Assembly: GCA_030656435.1 (NCBI GenBank)
Contig: JAUSOA010000214.1
Coordinates: 1 to 42,026 of the forward strand
Length of the DNA: 42,026 bases
Source of the DNA: Acholeplasmataceae bacterium
Lineage (GTDB): Bacteria; Bacillota_I; Bacilli_A; Acholeplasmatales; Acholeplasmataceae
Direction of reading: 5' to 3'
Shown: in pieces, positions 40,890-42,026 of the stretch
How positions within the stretch are numbered: position 1 is the stretch's first letter
Layout of the letters: the number at the start of each line of letters is the position of its first letter
Translations under genes and position numbers: made by a program
The notes under the pieces: model-generated
Seen by the model: only the letters and a program-made list of their open reading frames with translations
The model's database searches: none
Told to the model about the DNA's origin: nothing

Positions 40890-41831
40890 TTAAACATCCT
40901 CTAGATAATAAATGTGAACCACTTCATCAATAACCTCAACATAGGTTGTTATGTATGTGTCCTTAGATAGAATTACATCATGAACTGAAGTAATGAATCC
41001 GTCATCGTTTAGTGCTTTCGAATAATTTCTTTGTTTACTTGGTTCTACAAGAACATGTTGATAAGCTCTACTGACCAAATCTGTACATCCGTACTTGTAT
41101 TTCATATCCATAAAGATAAGAAAGTTATATAGATTATGATCCACTTTATCCATACCATAGGCAACTGCGCCATCAATTTGTTCTTGTGTGACGTGCTTAA
41201 CTCTTAATCCTACAAATTTTGTTCGATACATTTGTCCGTAAACTGCAGCATCTGGATGCTCAATATCTCTAAATCTAGGGTTTAACCAATAGTTATAGGA
41301 TGTTTTTACCGTAACGCTATAATCATGAGGTTCATTTCCTCGGTGAAATATGATGTCAAAGATAGACTCATCATCATCGGGAAAACCAACAGCTTCAATA
41401 TATCTATTTTCTCCATTGTTTAATGCAACATGTCCTCCAAAATAATAGGTAATAAAGGTATCAATGATTCCTGCATTGGGAAATGGAGAGTATCTAGTTG
41501 CATTCATATCTCCCTTTTGACCGAGGAATTTACGCGAGCTGTCATAGAATACGCTACGCGTATCTGCAAGCTCATATGATGTTTCACGTGAAACTTTATA
41601 GTATCGTCTTGTTTGATAAACGCCTGGACTATATTGGAATTCTTCCTCATATTCAAACACTGCGCGATCCATAAATTCTTTAATTTCCTTGTCCATTCTT
41701 TGGTTTTCTGACACAGCTACACCAAATGAATAAATAATCGCTGAAAGTATAACGATTAATATTACTTTTAAGATTGATTTGATTTTTATTTTATGGATTG
41801 GTTTCACTAAGAATACGTACAAGACATTCAC
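40890..41831 (-). CDS. Membrane-anchored YiiX-like permuted papain-fold (NlpC/P60 superfamily) hydrolase candidate
   Basis: His motif FGGHVALNNGENRYIEAVGF followed by Cys motif KYGCTDLVSRAYQHVL, in His-then-Cys order; N-terminal TM; GTG start uncertain. Confidence 0.6.
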   Translation of the reverse strand: MNVLYVFLVKPIHKIKIKSILKVILIVILSAIIYSFGVAVSENQRMDKEIKEFMDRAVFEYEEEFQYSPGVYQTRRYYKVSRETSYELADTRSVFYDSSRKFLGQKGDMNATRYSPFPNAGIIDTFITYYFGGHVALNNGENRYIEAVGFPDDDESIFDIIFHRGNEPHDYSVTVKTSYNYWLNPRFRDIEHPDAAVYGQMYRTKFVGLRVKHVTQEQIDGAVAYGMDKVDHNLYNFLIFMDMKYKYGCTDLVSRAYQHVLVEPSKQRNYSKALNDDGFITSVHDVILSKDTYITTYVEVIDEVVHIYYLEDV

Positions 41832-41912
41832 CCACTCTTTTCGAATCCATTATAACATTGAATAAAATAATATTGAATTTTTGTGAGAACAAAAGTGAAT
41901 AAATTCACTCGG

Positions 41913-41933
41913 GGCGATTAAATCGCCTTTTTC
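41913..41933 (+). terminator. Terminator-like hairpin
   Basis: GGCGATTAAATCGCC followed by TTTTTC. Confidence 0.6.
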
Positions 41934-41962
41934 TTTTTCTTCAAATCTTATATAATTAAACT

Positions 41963-42026
41963 ATGAATCCTATTTTGGTTAAATATAAGTATCAAGATCT
42001 CTTATCTATTGCAGCTATTCAAGGAA
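41963..42026 (+). CDS. 5' end of an unidentified CDS running off the window
   Basis: MNPILVKYKYQDLLSIAAIQG open to the window end; TATAAT at 41951-41956 just upstream. Confidence 0.55.
   Translation, partial: MNPILVKYKYQDLLSIAAIQG

Overview
The window carries about 31 protein-coding genes at high density. It looks like a low-GC Firmicutes/Tenericutes chromosome. TGA works as a stop codon (for example ftsH and rmuC) and tryptophan is TGG, so this is not Mycoplasma code 4. An Acholeplasma- or Izemoplasma-like lineage is a plausible inference, not a proof. The core blocks are: partial maf; tilS-hpt-ftsH-S4 protein-lysS on the + strand; a divergent lipoprotein/ABC exporter pair; ALDH; an epimerase; fba; pyrG; rpoE; recR-ybaB-dnaX; mnmE-mgtC-like-ttcA-like-two DHH phosphoesterases; speD-speE; asnS; and rmuC. 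The accessory centre (about 24.0-36.2 kb) holds a PASTA x3/lamin-tail/thermonuclease lipoprotein. Next to it is an ABC sugar-type importer operon whose solute-binding protein has Ig-like N-terminal domains, whose MalG-like permease has an extra N-terminal membrane domain, and whose last gene encodes a 1229-aa modular lipoprotein with a near-identical tandem repeat at its C-terminus. RNA-level regulation can be read directly: an Asn T-box before asnS and a GGGC-start attenuator before pyrG that matches the CTP-sensing reiterative-transcription mechanism. There is also a promoter/operator/small-ORF leader before the importer operon. No tRNA, rRNA, CRISPR array or transposase was recognised.
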